64,000 bases of DNA from Nocardioides insulae DSM 17944 (GCF_000422825.1 NZ_KE383929.1:248001-312000); one strand, 5' to 3'; positions 1-8,052 are shown, counted from the first letter of the stretch. Notes: generated by a model not told the origin, from the sequence alone. Numbers and translations are program-made.

Positions 1-155
1 GGAGTGAAGAACGAGCAGAGCAGGCCGAAGGCCTGGGGGCTCATCCCGGTCACCGTCGACCCGGCGCTCTGGATCTCGCCGACCCGACTGCTCACGTCCC
101 TGACCTCACCGGCGTGCCGCCTCAGGTCGCCTGGTGTGACGTCGAACCCACTCAT
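1..155 (-). CDS. EspC-like type VII secretion target family protein (N-terminal fragment)
   Basis: Only the first 51 codons are inside the window; the rest lies to the left. The start is the ATG whose complement ends at base 155, preceded by a purine-rich stretch (GAGGGATGG). The protein opens with MSGFDVTPGDLRRHAGEVRD and continues as an amphipathic helix. This is the pattern of the ~100-residue EspC/'type VII secretion target' family of actinobacteria, in which a V-x-P-x-x-L-R-x-H-A opening is common. Those proteins are small helical substrates or partners of ESX-type secretion. No WXG motif is seen in the part available. The assignment rests on a short segment, so a generic WXG-like helical protein remains possible. 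No T7SS machinery gene is visible in the window. Confidence 0.6.
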   Translation of the reverse strand, partial: MSGFDVTPGDLRRHAGEVRDVSSRVGEIQSAGSTVTGMSPQAFGLLCSFFT

Positions 156-221
156 GCTTCGCCATCCCTCGTTGTGCCAGTGACTCGTGAACGGTCCGTG
201 TCGTTCCCGTCTCGACCGAGC

Positions 222-944
222 TCAAACCTCATCCGGACGATCACGGCTCTCCGGTGCGGGTGTCGCGGTGAGCGCCCGGACGACGGATCGGGCCAACTCC
301 AGCCGGTCGGTGAGCGCGGAGACGTCGGGTTCCGTCGTGGTGACCAGGGTGAGCTCCCCCGCGCCCAGGATGAGGGACGCGGACAGCTCCCGGACCCTGG
401 GGAGCAAGGGGCCCAGCCGAACGCCGACCGTGGTCGCGTCGACGCCCGCCGCCAGCATGCCGTGCACGCCGTACCTTTCGCCTTCCACCCCATCGGGGAT
501 CAGGAACGGCGCGGCGAACCCCGTGGGTCCGGCCACCATCGCCGGTGGGGTCGCCAGCACGGTGGGCGCGCCCGCCCAGCGGCACGGCAGCCTGACCAGG
601 TGCAACGCGACGGGGAGGCCCACGACGGCGTACCGATTGAACCGGGTCGCCACCCACGACTCGACGACGAGATCCGGCGACCCGTCGAGGACCAGCAAAC
701 AGCGTTCGTGCCGGATCTGGCTGGTGCGCACCCGATCCGGGAACTCGCGATCGGTGACCTCGTGCTCCTCGAAGACGCGGTAGCCGTTCTCGCGCGCCCA
801 GGCGGCCACCCCGGACCGCGCCGCGCCGGATCGGGCCACATCCAACCGCTGGACCCGGCGAGGCCGCACAGCCATGAGGACGCCTGCCACCAGGAACACC
901 AACAGGATCAGCGCCACCAGCACCAGCATCGCGATCGATTGCAT
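222..944 (-). CDS. single-pass membrane protein of unknown function
   Basis: I do not recognise this 240-residue protein. It begins MQSIAMLVLVALILLVFLV, one hydrophobic segment (about residues 2-27) followed by RPRR, so it is probably anchored with the bulk in the cytosol. The soluble part of about 210 residues has mixed strand-like stretches and no cysteine or metal motif I can name. The ATG at 944 was chosen because the membrane segment starts there; upstream in-frame codons read through low-complexity Arg-rich sequence. A CACGAT box seven bases before the ATG may be the -10 of a leaderless promoter. It lies between tRNA-Leu and the EspC-like gene on the same strand, 66 bp from the latter, so the two could be cotranscribed. 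Confidence 0.7.
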   Translation of the reverse strand: MQSIAMLVLVALILLVFLVAGVLMAVRPRRVQRLDVARSGAARSGVAAWARENGYRVFEEHEVTDREFPDRVRTSQIRHERCLLVLDGSPDLVVESWVATRFNRYAVVGLPVALHLVRLPCRWAGAPTVLATPPAMVAGPTGFAAPFLIPDGVEGERYGVHGMLAAGVDATTVGVRLGPLLPRVRELSASLILGAGELTLVTTTEPDVSALTDRLELARSVVRALTATPAPESRDRPDEV

Positions 945-1025
945 GCGCCCGATCGTGCCAGCACCTGTCATACACCTGCGTCGTCGGGTCATGCGGGCAC
1001 CCGCGCTGTCAGCGGTCCGGAACGA

Positions 1026-1058
1026 CTTCGGGCCCCGACCGATGGTCGGGGCCCGAAG
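1026..1058 (-). terminator. hairpin downstream of tRNA-Leu
   Basis: A perfect 15-bp stem (1026-1040 with 1044-1058) with a 3-base loop lies 8 bp beyond the tRNA 3' end. It has no T-run, as is usual for actinobacterial terminators. It probably ends the tRNA transcript. Confidence 0.75.
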
Positions 1059-1065
1059 CACTGCG

Positions 1066-1150
1066 TGCGCGAGGGGGGACTTGAACCCCCACCCTCTATA
1101 CGAGGACTAGCACCTCAAGCTAGCGCGTCTGCCTATTCCGCCACCCGCGC
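1066..1150 (-). tRNA. tRNA-Leu (GAG anticodon)
   Basis: The minus strand reads as an 85-base tRNA. The acceptor stem GCGCGGG pairs with CTCGCGC (one G-T pair at the inner end). The D-arm starts GGCGGAATAGGCAGACGC. The anticodon stem CTAGC/GCTAG encloses loop TTGAGGT with anticodon GAG (Leu, CUC codons). A long variable arm typical of class II tRNA follows, then a T-arm with GGTTCAAGTCC. The 3' CCA is not encoded. Upstream, TTAATG on the minus strand could be the -10. Confidence 0.95.
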
Positions 1151-1341
1151 AGTGCGAGATGAACATTAACAGCCACCCCGGCACGAGACGAATCGGGGTC
1201 GACTCCTGCCTCCCTACCGGCGATGCTCCGGTCCTGTCGTCGGGACGAGGGTCCGTAGGCTGGTGCCCAGGGGCAGGTCGTCCCATCCAGTCTGCCTCGC
1301 CCGGCCACGCCGGGTGACGCCGAGAGAGTGCGGAGTCAGCC

Positions 1342-1932
1342 ATGACCTTCCGGGTCGGATTCGTCACCGGTGCCACCCCCGACAAATGGGCCCGGGCCTG
1401 GCGGGAACGCTCCCGCGAGCGACTCGAGCTCGAGCCGCTGGAGGAGACCGGTCAGGAGACCGGGCTCCTGGACGGCAGCCTGGAGATGGCGTTGCTGCGC
1501 CTGCCGGTGGACCGATCCCGGCTGCACTGCATCCCCCTGTACGACGAACTGCCGGTCGCGGTGATGGGTCACGAGCACGTGCTCACGCTCCTGGATGAGG
1601 TGAGCACCGCCGACCTCGACGAGGAGCAGCTGGTGCTGCCCCACCGGTCCGGATGGACGCCGCGGGCCGAACAGCTGACCTGGCCCGCGATGACGGAGAA
1701 GGACGCGATCGAGACGGTGGCCGCGGGCACCGGGGTCGCCGTCGTACCCATGTCGGTCGCGCGGCTCTATCACCGCAAGGACGCGACCTACCGGGTGGTG
1801 ACCGACCTCGAGCCCACCCGGATCGGGCTGGCCTGGCCGATCAACGAGGACCGCGACCCGGCCGCCGAGGAACGCGTGCAGACCTTCATCGGCATCGTCC
1901 GCGGCCGCACCGCCAACTCGAGCCGCCGCTGA
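1342..1932 (+). CDS. LysR-type substrate-binding domain protein lacking the DNA-binding domain
   Basis: The product has 196 residues and resembles only the effector-binding half of a LysR-type regulator. It starts straight into the first strand (MTFRVGFVTGATPDKWARAW). Later it shows the family's AVMGHEHVL (second lobe) and the ETVAAGTGVAVVPMSVARL segment, which corresponds to the 'G-x-G-V-x-x-x-P' closing region. LysR regulators are usually ~300 residues with an N-terminal helix-turn-helix, and no such domain is encoded upstream. The start is an ATG preceded by GGAG at proper distance. Such stand-alone domains occur as separate annotated proteins in actinobacteria; their role is unknown and may be small-ligand sensing. 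It sits upstream of galK on the same strand, but galK appears to have its own promoter. Confidence 0.8.
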   Translation: MTFRVGFVTGATPDKWARAWRERSRERLELEPLEETGQETGLLDGSLEMALLRLPVDRSRLHCIPLYDELPVAVMGHEHVLTLLDEVSTADLDEEQLVLPHRSGWTPRAEQLTWPAMTEKDAIETVAAGTGVAVVPMSVARLYHRKDATYRVVTDLEPTRIGLAWPINEDRDPAAEERVQTFIGIVRGRTANSSRR

Positions 1933-1998
1933 GCCCTACCGGTCCGCCGCCCGCTGATCCCGTTGAGCGCCGAAGCGGTGACCCGCCGAGCCGGTCCC

Positions 1999-2004
1999 TA
2001 CCCT
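1999..2004 (+). promoter_or_regulatory. -10 box of a leaderless galK promoter
   Basis: TACCCT lies six bases before the ATG at 2011 and no Shine-Dalgarno sequence is present. Transcription would start at or within a base of the ATG. Confidence 0.55.
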
Positions 2005-2010
2005 GAACGC

Positions 2011-3180
2011 ATGAGTTTCGTGTCCCCCGGCACCGCGGCCGAGTACGACGTCCGTGCGCGGCAGGGGCTCGAGGCCACCTTCGACACGCCCGCGACGGGC
2101 GTCGGTCGAGCCCCGGGTCGGGTCAACCTGATCGGCGAACACACCGACTACAACCGCGGGCTCGTGCTCCCGGTGGCTCTCCCCCATGCCACCTACGCCG
2201 CAGCGGCTCGACGCGAGGGCACCCGGTTCCGGATCGCCAGTGCTCAGCAGAGCGAGGTCTGGACGGGCGCGCTCGGCGACGCCGCTCCCGGCCGGGTGAC
2301 CGGTTGGGCGGCGTACGCCGCGGGCGTGGTGTGGGCGCTCTCGGAGGCGGGCTTCCAGACACCGCCGATGGACGTGTACATCGACACCTCGGTGCCGCTG
2401 GGCGCCGGCCTGTCCAGTTCCGCCGCGATCGAGTGCGCGGTGGCGATGGCGGTGCTCGGCGTCACCGACGTCGACCTCGACGACGACGTCCGCCGGCTCG
2501 TGGTCGAGGCGACCATCCGCGCCGAGACCGAGGTCGCGGGGGCGCCCACCGGTGGGATGGACCAGACCGTGTCCGTCTTCGCCGCCGAGGGCCAGGCCGT
2601 CCTCATCGACTTCGACGACGACTCCCACACCGCGATCCCGTTGCCCGCGGACGATCACGTGCTGCTGGTCACCGACTCGCGGGTCACGCACACGCTGGTC
2701 GACGGCGGGTACGCCGCCCGCCGGGCCGACTGCGAGGAGGCCGCCGCCGCGCTGGGCCTGCCGAGCCTCCGGGCGGCGACCGTCGCCGACGTCGAGCAAC
2801 TGCCCGATGCCAGGATCCGGGCCCGGGCACGGCACATCGTCACCGAACTGGACCGGGTCACCGCGACGGTGGCGGCGCTGGAGCACCAGGACTGGGCGCG
2901 GCTCGGCGAACTGTTCGCCGCCTCGCACGCCTCCATGCGCGACGACTTCGAGATCTCGACCCCGGAACTGGACCTGTCGGTGGCGACCGCGGTGGAGGCC
3001 GGCGCGGTGGGGGCACGCATGACCGGCGGCGGCTTCGGTGGTTCGTCGGTCGCGATCGTGCCCACCGACCGGGTCGACGGGGTGGCGCGGGCGATCGACG
3101 TCGCCTACGCGGCCGCGGGCCACCCCTCCCCGGCCCACCTGCTGGCGACGCCGTCGGGGGGCGCAAACTACCTCGGCTGA
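2011..3180 (+). CDS. galK: galactokinase
   Basis: Galactokinase phosphorylates alpha-D-galactose at C1 with ATP, the first committed step of the Leloir pathway, in the cytosol. The 389-residue product has the GHMP-kinase signatures in order. The galactokinase signature GRVNLIGEHTDYNRG is at residues ~36-50. The ATP loop GAGLSSSAAIE is at ~131. GGMDQ, carrying the probable catalytic Asp, is at ~181. The C-terminal GARMTGGGFGGSS is at ~333. Length matches bacterial GalK (~380-390). I chose ATG 2011 over an upstream in-frame codon because it directly precedes the conserved part and follows a leaderless-type -10. No galT or galE is adjacent, so the rest of the pathway is elsewhere. The next gene is convergent. 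Confidence 0.95.
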   Translation: MSFVSPGTAAEYDVRARQGLEATFDTPATGVGRAPGRVNLIGEHTDYNRGLVLPVALPHATYAAAARREGTRFRIASAQQSEVWTGALGDAAPGRVTGWAAYAAGVVWALSEAGFQTPPMDVYIDTSVPLGAGLSSSAAIECAVAMAVLGVTDVDLDDDVRRLVVEATIRAETEVAGAPTGGMDQTVSVFAAEGQAVLIDFDDDSHTAIPLPADDHVLLVTDSRVTHTLVDGGYAARRADCEEAAAALGLPSLRAATVADVEQLPDARIRARARHIVTELDRVTATVAALEHQDWARLGELFAASHASMRDDFEISTPELDLSVATAVEAGAVGARMTGGGFGGSSVAIVPTDRVDGVARAIDVAYAAAGHPSPAHLLATPSGGANYLG

Positions 3181-3199
3181 GGGCCGGCGCCGATTCGGC

Positions 3200-3736
3200 T
3201 CACAGGTGCGCGCTCACCCAATCGGCGAGGTCGCGCGCGCTGCGGTCGACCGCGGTGTTCCAGTCCAGCGCGGTCTCGTCGGCGCTGTCCGAGACGTGCT
3301 TGACCAGCCGGGCCGGCACCCCGGCCTGCTCGCACGCCCAGGCGACGGCGTACCCCTCCATGTCGACCAGGTGCGCCACCTCGGCCAGTCGGATCCGCTC
3401 GGTGGTCTCGTGCACGAACTGGTCACCGGTGGCCAGCAGCCAGGGCGTGTCCGCCACGGTGAGCCACTCCCGGGTGTCATGCCCCAGGCCTCGGATCACC
3501 TCGGCCGAGATGTCGTGGCTGAGCACCCGGCCGGCCTCGTACACTCCGGAGAGCCCCTCCCGGAGGGCCCCGCATGAGCCGATGTTGATCACCTGGTCGA
3601 CCTCGGGTGACTGCGCCAGGGCCCGGGCGACGGCGGCCGCGGCAGGCACCTTCCCGATGCCGGTGACGAGCAGCGGGATGTCGGGTGGCAGGTGGGCGGC
3701 CTCGACGCGGGTGGCGGAGACGACGAGTGTGGTCAC
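3200..3736 (-). CDS. purine nucleosidase/phosphorylase-superfamily protein (MTA/SAH nucleosidase-like)
   Basis: This 178-residue protein belongs to the PNP/UDP phosphorylase superfamily, which cleaves or phosphorolyses the glycosidic bond of nucleosides. Visible motifs are LLVTGIGKVPAAAAVARAL, VINIGSCGALREGL (substrate loop), VDMEGYAVAWACEQ, the conserved Met-Glu that binds ribose, and VKHVSDSADE with the Asp that acts on the base. It is shorter than typical MTA/SAH nucleosidases (~230), lacking part of the middle, so the substrate is uncertain. The start is GTG 3736 with TAGCCT seven bases upstream, a leaderless arrangement. Methylthioadenosine, S-adenosylhomocysteine or a futalosine-like nucleoside are the candidate substrates. 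Confidence 0.8.
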   Translation of the reverse strand: MTTLVVSATRVEAAHLPPDIPLLVTGIGKVPAAAAVARALAQSPEVDQVINIGSCGALREGLSGVYEAGRVLSHDISAEVIRGLGHDTREWLTVADTPWLLATGDQFVHETTERIRLAEVAHLVDMEGYAVAWACEQAGVPARLVKHVSDSADETALDWNTAVDRSARDLADWVSAHL

Positions 3737-3743
3737 GGGCCGG

Positions 3744-3749
3744 AGGCTA
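3744..3749 (-). promoter_or_regulatory. -10 box of leaderless nucleosidase promoter
   Basis: The minus strand reads TAGCCT seven bases before the GTG at 3736, without a ribosome binding site. Confidence 0.5.
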
Positions 3750-3994
3750 CTTCAGCCCAGCGCGGCTCGGCCCCGGCACCCGGCGACGGAGGATGAGCTC
3801 TCTGCCGGCCCCGTAACGCCTCGGCGCTTGGGCCCGAACCCACCGCGCCAGCAACTGCCTTCGCTAGCCGCCCGCATACCTCCAGGAGAGCACCGGGCGC
3901 CGCCACCGCTGGTTTCGCGTCCCTGCTGCGCTGCTCGTTTACCTTCTCCTTCCCCCAGGGCCTCCTCCGTTCCGCATCGCGCCGGGTCACCGCC

Positions 3995-4000
3995 TAGGGT
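3995..4000 (+). promoter_or_regulatory. -10 box of leaderless def promoter
   Basis: TAGGGT is followed by exactly six bases and then the GTG start at 4007. There is no Shine-Dalgarno, so the mRNA probably begins at the start codon. The ~250 bp before it hold no convincing gene. Confidence 0.55.
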
Positions 4001-4006
4001 GTCGCT

Positions 4007-4591
4007 GTGTCCGACGCTCCTGCCCTGAGCCCCCACGGTCCCCTGCCCGAGGACGGCACCGTCCGGCCGATCACCCGCTGGGGGGAGCCGGTGATGCATC
4101 GGGAGCAGCAGCGGGTCGAGGTCTTCGACGAGTCTCTACGGGCACTCGCCGCCGACATGGTCGCGACCATGTACGCCGCGGACGGGGTCGGCCTGGCCGC
4201 CTGCCAGATCGGCGAGGACGTTGCGATGTTCGTCTTCGACTGCCCCGACGAACGTGGTCAGCGGGTCGTGGGCGTGGTGTGCAACCCCGAACTCACCCTC
4301 CCGGAAGGCACCGATCGCCGTCTCGACGAGGACGAGGAGGGGTGCCTCTCCTTCCCCGGCGCGTTCGTCACCTGTGCCCGCCCCGACCGGGCCTCGGTCC
4401 GTGGCCAGGGGCTGGACGGCGCCCCCGTCGAGTTCAGCGGCGACGGCCTGCTGGCGCGTTGTCTCCAGCACGAGACCGACCACACCCGGGGCACCGTCTT
4501 CGGCGATCGTCTCTCCCAGAAGGCACGCAAGAAGCTGAGCAAGCAGCACGACAAGCTCGCAGCCGACTACCCCCTCGACTGGCCGTCCTGA
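4007..4591 (+). CDS. def: peptide deformylase
   Basis: Peptide deformylase removes the N-formyl group from nascent proteins at the ribosome using a bound metal ion. The three defining motifs are present: GVGLAACQIG (motif I, ~60-68), EGCLSFPG (motif II, ~111-118, Cys is a metal ligand) and QHETDHTRG (motif III, ~154-162, two His ligands plus catalytic Glu). The 194-residue length fits actinobacterial enzymes. Motif III has Thr where Leu is more common after HExDH, which is tolerated in the family. The start is a GTG directly placed for a leaderless transcript. Downstream, 20 bp after the stop, the first of the 22-bp repeat arrays begins. Confidence 0.93.
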   Translation: MSDAPALSPHGPLPEDGTVRPITRWGEPVMHREQQRVEVFDESLRALAADMVATMYAADGVGLAACQIGEDVAMFVFDCPDERGQRVVGVVCNPELTLPEGTDRRLDEDEEGCLSFPGAFVTCARPDRASVRGQGLDGAPVEFSGDGLLARCLQHETDHTRGTVFGDRLSQKARKKLSKQHDKLAADYPLDWPS

Positions 4592-4611
4592 CCGACCTGC
4601 TTCCTCCCCTC

Positions 4612-4743
4612 GGACCCCGTCGAATCGGCCCCCGTGGACGGTCGAGTGGGTCCCCGTGGACGGTCGAGTGGGTCCCCGTGGACGGTCGAGTGGGTCCCCG
4701 CAGACGGTCGAGTAGGTCCCCGCAGACGGTCGAGTCGGGCCTC
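4612..4743 (+). repeat. 22-bp tandem repeat array, left arm (about six units)
   Basis: Five clear 22-bp units run at 4634-4655, 4656-4677, 4678-4699, 4700-4721 and 4722-4743, with one decayed unit at 4612-4633. The first three units are identical. The invariant core is GACGGTCGAGT followed by GGGTCCCC or a variant. There are no spacers between units. The same unit recurs in reverse orientation at 5859-6012, on the other side of the DUF559 gene. The array starts ~20 bp after the def stop and ends ~93 bp before the DUF559 start. Confidence 0.95.
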
Positions 4744-4836
4744 GTCGGTCCCACATCGCCGCTCTCAACAATGCCTATTCACAGGCGGTTGAACTGCGGA
4801 AGCGAGGCACCTCGGAATGCTCCAACCTGCCGAGGT

Positions 4837-5778
4837 ATGACATCGTCCAGCACCCTGTTCACCAAGGAACTTCCCGACTTCCCGTTCACGGCCGTCCAGG
4901 CACGAGAGTTCGGGCACGACCACTACCGACTTCGACGCCGGCTGCGCGCCGGCCAGGTGCGTCGTCTCCTCAGAGGGGTCTACGCACGGTCCGACATCCC
5001 CGATGGGATCGAACTCCGGGCAAGAGCCGCAGCCTTGGTGGTGACTCCCCACCATGTGGTCGTCGACCGCACGGCGGCCTGGCTGCTCGGCATCGATACC
5101 TTCGCGCCCGATGAACTCCAGCATCTTCCTCCGATCGAGACCTGTGCGCGTCGCGGTAACGCCCCCACCCGACGGCGAGACCTGCGCGGAGGCTCTCGGG
5201 ATCTCCTGCCTCGGGACATGATGGTCATCGGCGGGGTCACGGTCACGACCCCGCTGCGCACGTCCCTCGACCTCGCCTGCCACCTCCGTCGCGGGGAGGC
5301 TTACGCGGCCCTCAACGACTTCGCTCGTGCGTACGCTGTCACACCAGCCGCACTGGCGGTGGAGATCGGACGCTTCCGCCGACGGCGAGGAGTGATCCAG
5401 GCACGAGAGCTCATCTCGTACGTCGACCCGCGGCTCGAATCGCCTCGTGAATCCTGGACGCTCCTCGCGATCATCGACGCGGGCCTCCCTCTGCCCGAAC
5501 CTCAGTTCTGGGTCGAGATCGACGGCGTGCTGGCCTACCGAGTGGACTTCGCGTATCCGTCCCGGCGTGTCTGCGTGGAGTACGACGGCCGCGAGGCACA
5601 CGAGTCGACCGAGGCCCAGCGTCTGCATGACCGAGAGCGGCGGGAGAACCTGCGACGCGAGGGATGGCTCGTCATCGTCGTACGGCGCGGGGACTTCTCG
5701 GGCGACCGACTCGACGCATGGCTCCGCAAACTGCGCGAAGCGCTCCAGAACCCGTCCTACTCTTCACGGCGATGGTGA
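4837..5778 (+). CDS. AbiEi-like HTH plus DUF559 (Vsr-like) nuclease-fold protein
   Basis: The 313-residue protein has two parts. Residues ~8-80 (TAVQAREFGHDHYRLRRRLR...RLLRGVYAR) look like the winged-helix found at the N-terminus of AbiEi-type antitoxins. The C-terminal ~80 residues match DUF559, a relative of the very-short-patch-repair endonuclease fold: YRVDFAYP (Asp ~236), CVEYDGREAHES (Glu ~247, Asp ~249), then RRENLRREGWLVIVV. The PD-(D/E)XK-type residues look intact. Such proteins are frequent and often multicopy in Nocardioides-like genomes; their function is unknown. No partner toxin gene is adjacent, so a classical AbiE pair is unlikely. The ATG at 4837 gives the conserved N-terminus; a longer upstream reading frame runs through the def gene and the repeat array and was rejected. 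The gene sits alone between inverted 22-bp arrays. G+C of sampled lines is near that of its neighbours. Confidence 0.85.
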   Translation: MTSSSTLFTKELPDFPFTAVQAREFGHDHYRLRRRLRAGQVRRLLRGVYARSDIPDGIELRARAAALVVTPHHVVVDRTAAWLLGIDTFAPDELQHLPPIETCARRGNAPTRRRDLRGGSRDLLPRDMMVIGGVTVTTPLRTSLDLACHLRRGEAYAALNDFARAYAVTPAALAVEIGRFRRRRGVIQARELISYVDPRLESPRESWTLLAIIDAGLPLPEPQFWVEIDGVLAYRVDFAYPSRRVCVEYDGREAHESTEAQRLHDRERRENLRREGWLVIVVRRGDFSGDRLDAWLRKLREALQNPSYSSRRW

Positions 5779-5858
5779 GCGACCATCGCTACCGATCGCT
5801 CGGCCTCCGCACGCACCGCTCGCCCTACCGCAGCGACGAACGACACCGCCTTCGGGAC

Positions 5859-6012
5859 AGACGACTCAATGTGTCCGCTAGACCCGACTCGACCGTCCGC
5901 AAGACCCGACTCGACCGTCCGGGAGGGCCGACTCAACCGTCCGCAAGACCCCACTCAACCGTCCGCAAGACCCAACTCAACGATCCGCAAGGCGCAACTC
6001 AACGGCGGGGAG
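5859..6012 (-). repeat. 22-bp tandem repeat array, right arm (five clear units, inverted)
   Basis: Units of 22 bp run at 5881-5902, 5903-5924, 5925-5946, 5947-5968 and 5969-5990, with decayed units on each side (5859-5880 and 5991-6012). The plus strand carries ACTCGACCGTCCGC or ACTCAACCGTCCGC. This is the reverse complement of the core in the left array, so the two arrays form a long imperfect inverted repeat around the DUF559 gene. The array ends two bases before the stop codon of the convergent methyltransferase gene. Confidence 0.95.
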
Positions 6013-6014
6013 GG

Positions 6015-6818
6015 TCAGCGGCGGGAGGTGACGTAGCAGGCGACGGCGGTGGCCGCGGCGACATTGAGCGAGTCGATGCCGGCACTCATCGGGATGATGG
6101 CCCGCCGATCGGCCGAGGTCTCCCAGCGCGGACTGAGCCCGTGGCCCTCCGAGCCCAGGACCAGGGCGACCCGCTCCACGCCGGCCACCGCGGTCTCGAT
6201 CTCGGTGGCGTCATCGGCGAGGGTGAGGGCGACCGTGGTGAACCCGGCTGCCGAGAGCATCGGGAGAGCGTCGTACCAGTCCGGGAGGCGGGTCCACGGC
6301 AGGGAGAAGACCGCACCCATGGCGACCTTGATGGAGCGTCGGTAGAGCGGGTCGGCACACCGCGGAGCGAGGAGTACGCCGTCGAACCCCAGCGCCGCAC
6401 CGCTGCGCAGGATCGCGCCCACGTTGGTGTGGTCGACCAGATCCTCCAGCACGAGCACCGATCGGGCACCGGCGAGCACGTCCTCGACCGTCGGAAGCGG
6501 CCGGCGCGAGAGGGAGGCCAGAGCGCCGCGGTGGACGTGGAAGCCGGTGACTCGTTCGGCCAACTGCTCCGACATCACGTAGCAGGGCGCCTCGGAACCG
6601 TCGAGCAGGTCGGCCAGACCGTCCAGCCACTTCGGCGCCATCAGGAAGGAGCGTGCCTCGAACCCGGCCTCCACCGCCCGACGGACGACCTTCTCCCCCT
6701 CGGCGAGGAAGAGCCCGTGCTCCGACTCCAGGTGCTTGCGCAGTTCGACGTCACGCAGGTCTCGGTAGTCGGCCAGACGGGGGTCGTCCGGGTCGGTGAT
6801 CTCGATGAACTCGGCCAC
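6015..6818 (-). CDS. SpoU/TrmH-family RNA 2'-O-methyltransferase
   Basis: A 267-residue member of the SPOUT class that methylates the 2'-OH of a ribose in tRNA or rRNA using SAM. The three SpoU motifs are present: NVGAILRSGAALGFDG (motif 1, with the catalytic Arg), LVLGSEGHGLS (motif 2) and MSAGIDSLNVAAATAVA (motif 3), the last two building the SAM-binding knot. The N-terminal ~90 residues form the L30e-like substrate-binding domain (FLAEGEKVVRRAVEAGF). The exact target nucleotide cannot be told. It starts with GTG one base after the TGA of the siroheme synthase gene, so the two are translationally coupled in one operon. Its 3' end abuts the right 22-bp array. Confidence 0.9.
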   Translation of the reverse strand: MAEFIEITDPDDPRLADYRDLRDVELRKHLESEHGLFLAEGEKVVRRAVEAGFEARSFLMAPKWLDGLADLLDGSEAPCYVMSEQLAERVTGFHVHRGALASLSRRPLPTVEDVLAGARSVLVLEDLVDHTNVGAILRSGAALGFDGVLLAPRCADPLYRRSIKVAMGAVFSLPWTRLPDWYDALPMLSAAGFTTVALTLADDATEIETAVAGVERVALVLGSEGHGLSPRWETSADRRAIIPMSAGIDSLNVAAATAVACYVTSRR

Positions 6819-6819
6819 G

Positions 6820-8046
6820 TCAGTCCGAGAACGCGTCCGGGTGGGCGACGCGGACCACCTCGCCGACGACGATGATCGCCGGGGGCCGGACCGCGTGTGC
6901 GGTGAGCTGCTCGGCCAGGGTGCCGAGGGTGGCCAGCACGGTGCGCTGGGTCGGCATGGTGCCGTCGCAGATGACAGCGACAGGGGTGGTCGCCGCTCGT
7001 CCTCCGGCCACCAGCGCCTCGGCGATGGCGGGCGCGTTCTGGACGGCCATCATGAGGACCACCGTGCCGTGCAGTCGTGCGACGGCCGACCAGTCGGTCA
7101 GCGACTCCGGGTGCCCCGGCGGCAGATGGCCCGAGATCACCGTGAAATCGTGCGCGACGCCGCGGTGGGTGACGGGGATACCCGCGACGCCGGGCACCGT
7201 CACCGGGGAGGTCAGCCCCGGGATGACGGTCACCGGCACACCGGCCTCGCGACAGGCGATGACCTCCTCGTAGCCACGACCGAAGACGAAGTTGTCCCCG
7301 CCCTTGAAGCGCACCACGCACTGCCCGGCCTTGGCCCGCTCGACGATGATCCGGTTGATCTCCTCCTGCTGGGCGGAGCGTCCCCGCGGCAGCTTGGCCA
7401 CGTCGATCAGTTCCACGTCGGCAGGCAGTTCGTCCAGGATCTCGCGGGGCGCCAGCCGGTCGGCCACCACCACATCGGCCTCCATGACCGCCTTGCGCCC
7501 GGCCACCGACATCAGGTCCGGCTCCCCGGGCCCGCCGCCGACGAGAACGACGCCCGGCGTACGCTCCCGGTCCTCCCTGCTGAGGATCACGCCCTCGCGC
7601 AGCGCCTCCAGGATCGAGTCCCGGACCGCAGCCGAGCGGCGCGGCTCGCGGTTGCCGAGCACGGCGACGGTGATGCCGGCGTGCCGCCCCACGGCGGGGG
7701 TCCACGCCGAGGCGTCGCGGGCGTCATCGGCGCGAACGCAGAAGACCCGACGCGCCTCCGCGGCCAGATGCACCGCCTCGTTGACCTCGGGGGTGGCCGT
7801 GGTCGCGATGACGTACCAGGCACCATCGAGGTCGGTGGGGTCGAACTCCTTCTCGTGCCAGTTGATCTCGCCCGCCCCGACCAGGCCCTCCAGTGCGGGG
7901 GTGATCTCGGGTGAGACGACGTGGACCTCGGCGCCGACGGCGATCAGGCCGGGCACGCGCCGCTGGGCGACGTGTCCGCCCCCGATGACGACGGTGCGGC
8001 GGCCGGCGAGACGGAGGCCGGCGGGGTACGGCGGGAAGTCGCTCAC
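6820..8046 (-). CDS. cysG: siroheme synthase: precorrin-2 dehydrogenase/ferrochelatase fused to uroporphyrinogen-III methyltransferase
   Basis: This fused enzyme (~408 residues) covers siroheme synthesis from uroporphyrinogen III. The N-terminal ~150 residues are the Met8-like NAD-binding dehydrogenase ([14 protein letters not shown] at ~17; [16 protein letters not shown] in the active region). The C-terminal ~250 are the SAM-dependent C-methyltransferase with [35 protein letters not shown] and [19 protein letters not shown]. The iron-insertion step may instead be done by the separate chelatase encoded at 33391-34134. Siroheme is needed by the sulfite reductase at 30648-32375. I place the start at GTG 8046, six bases after CACAAT. 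An in-frame GTG at 8052 abuts that box and would not be on the transcript if the box is the -10. Confidence 0.9.
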   Translation of the reverse strand: MSDFPPYPAGLRLAGRRTVVIGGGHVAQRRVPGLIAVGAEVHVVSPEITPALEGLVGAGEINWHEKEFDPTDLDGAWYVIATTATPEVNEAVHLAAEARRVFCVRADDARDASAWTPAVGRHAGITVAVLGNREPRRSAAVRDSILEALREGVILSREDRERTPGVVLVGGGPGEPDLMSVAGRKAVMEADVVVADRLAPREILDELPADVELIDVAKLPRGRSAQQEEINRIIVERAKAGQCVVRFKGGDNFVFGRGYEEVIACREAGVPVTVIPGLTSPVTVPGVAGIPVTHRGVAHDFTVISGHLPPGHPESLTDWSAVARLHGTVVLMMAVQNAPAIAEALVAGGRAATTPVAVICDGTMPTQRTVLATLGTLAEQLTAHAVRPPAIIVVGEVVRVAHPDAFSD

Positions 8047-8052
8047 CCCCAC

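Noticed and set aside
4612..4743. CRISPR array
   Set aside because: The 22-bp units are contiguous with no unique spacers, and no cas gene is present.
4837..5778. AbiE type IV toxin-antitoxin pair
   Set aside because: Only the antitoxin-like HTH is present, fused to DUF559; no AbiEii nucleotidyltransferase gene is next to it.
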